6,080 nucleotides of DNA. Source: CBDUEF01 sp018063485 (GTDB lineage: Bacteria; Pseudomonadota; Alphaproteobacteria; Rhodobacterales; Rhodobacteraceae). The translations under genes and the position numbers were made by a program. Shown here one piece after another: positions 5,815-6,080 of the stretch; position 1 is the first letter of the stretch; every line of letters begins with the position of its first letter. The notes beneath the pieces are model-generated. The model was given only the letters and a program-made list of their open reading frames with translations. It did no database searches and had not been told where the DNA came from. Location of the stretch: the NCBI GenBank assembly GCA_037045435.1, contig JBAOID010000010.1, positions 1 to 6,080 on the forward strand. Direction: 5' to 3'.

Positions 5815-6080
5815 CCGGGAGAAGATGAGGGAGGGAAGGTTAAGGTCGGGTTAATGGGAGGAGGCCCTCCAACTATGAGAGATCACCCGATCCAAGGCCC
5901 TCCTGTGCTGGCAACAATTGATCTTGTGAAGGGGTCACTTCCATCAATACAGACAAGCTCGCTGCGCGCCGCTCGAGTACCCTTTTCGGAAACGATGTCC
6001 ACACTCAACTCGACCTGTAGATCAAGAGATCTAGCCACAAGACGGGGTCCAGCAGCTCACCCAGATGAAGGGATACATTC
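5815..6080. other. Right-edge stretch of lower GC with no recognised gene
   Basis: After the lipoprotein start comes a purine-rich run on the plus strand (5820-5865), then a section with GC of about 53-57% by hand count, clearly below uvrB. The octamer GGCCCTCC occurs at 5863-5870 and 5896-5903. Several frames are open here. On the plus strand one runs from ATG 5875 to the window edge. On the minus strand 57 codons lie between stops at 6057-6059 and 5883-5885, ending ...IVASTGGPWIG. None matches a family I know. It may be the edge of a mobile element, a partial gene, or non-coding DNA. Confidence 0.4.
6018..6033. repeat. Short inverted repeat TAGATC-AAGA-GATCTA
   Basis: Perfect six-base arms flank a four-base spacer in the lower-GC right edge. 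A repeat this short can occur by chance and no function is assigned. Confidence 0.3.

Overview
The window looks like chromosomal DNA of a GC-rich alphaproteobacterium, most likely of the Rhodobacterales type. Three things support this: a UvrB whose recalled relatives are Rhodobacter-like, a complex I accessory subunit of the NDUFS4 type (known from alphaproteobacteria and mitochondria), and a candidate operator of the alphaproteobacterial LexA form (GAAC-N7-GAAC). No database search was possible, so names rest on motif recognition.

Layout. Positions 1-344 hold no gene I can support, only a perfect 8-bp-stem inverted repeat at 46-65. Three minus-strand genes then form a likely operon, read right to left: an NDUFS4-like complex I subunit (2621 to 2310), a secreted protein of unknown function (2264 to 815), and a YsnE-like GNAT acetyltransferase (812 to 345, TTG start, two bases after the preceding stop). 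The 345-bp divergent region 2622-2966 carries a possible promoter (-10 TATAAT), two back-to-back palindromes in the long leader of the complex I gene, and a near-consensus LexA half-site pair just before uvrB. uvrB runs on the plus strand from 2967 to 5156. Convergent with it, 6 bp away, are two minus-strand genes: an ABM-fold (antibiotic biosynthesis monooxygenase) protein (5480 to 5163) and, upstream, a small lipoprotein (5814 to 5527). The last about 210 bp have lower GC and no recognisable gene.

The most striking feature is the state of the reading frames. uvrB encodes a complete, well-conserved protein of about 727 residues, but only if six single extra bases are removed (near 3306, 3388, 3574, 3702, 3822 and 4940). 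Five lie within about 520 bp. The secreted-protein gene has one more extra base near 983. All seven are +1 events, no in-frame stop is seen, and conserved motifs survive on both sides of each. Insertion-type sequencing or assembly errors are therefore the best explanation, rather than gene decay or programmed frameshifting.

I see no evidence of a novel multi-gene system. This is an ordinary housekeeping region covering nucleotide excision repair, a respiratory accessory subunit and small enzymes. The points worth a second look are the frame disruptions, the structured leader, the possible SOS control of uvrB and the unexplained right edge.
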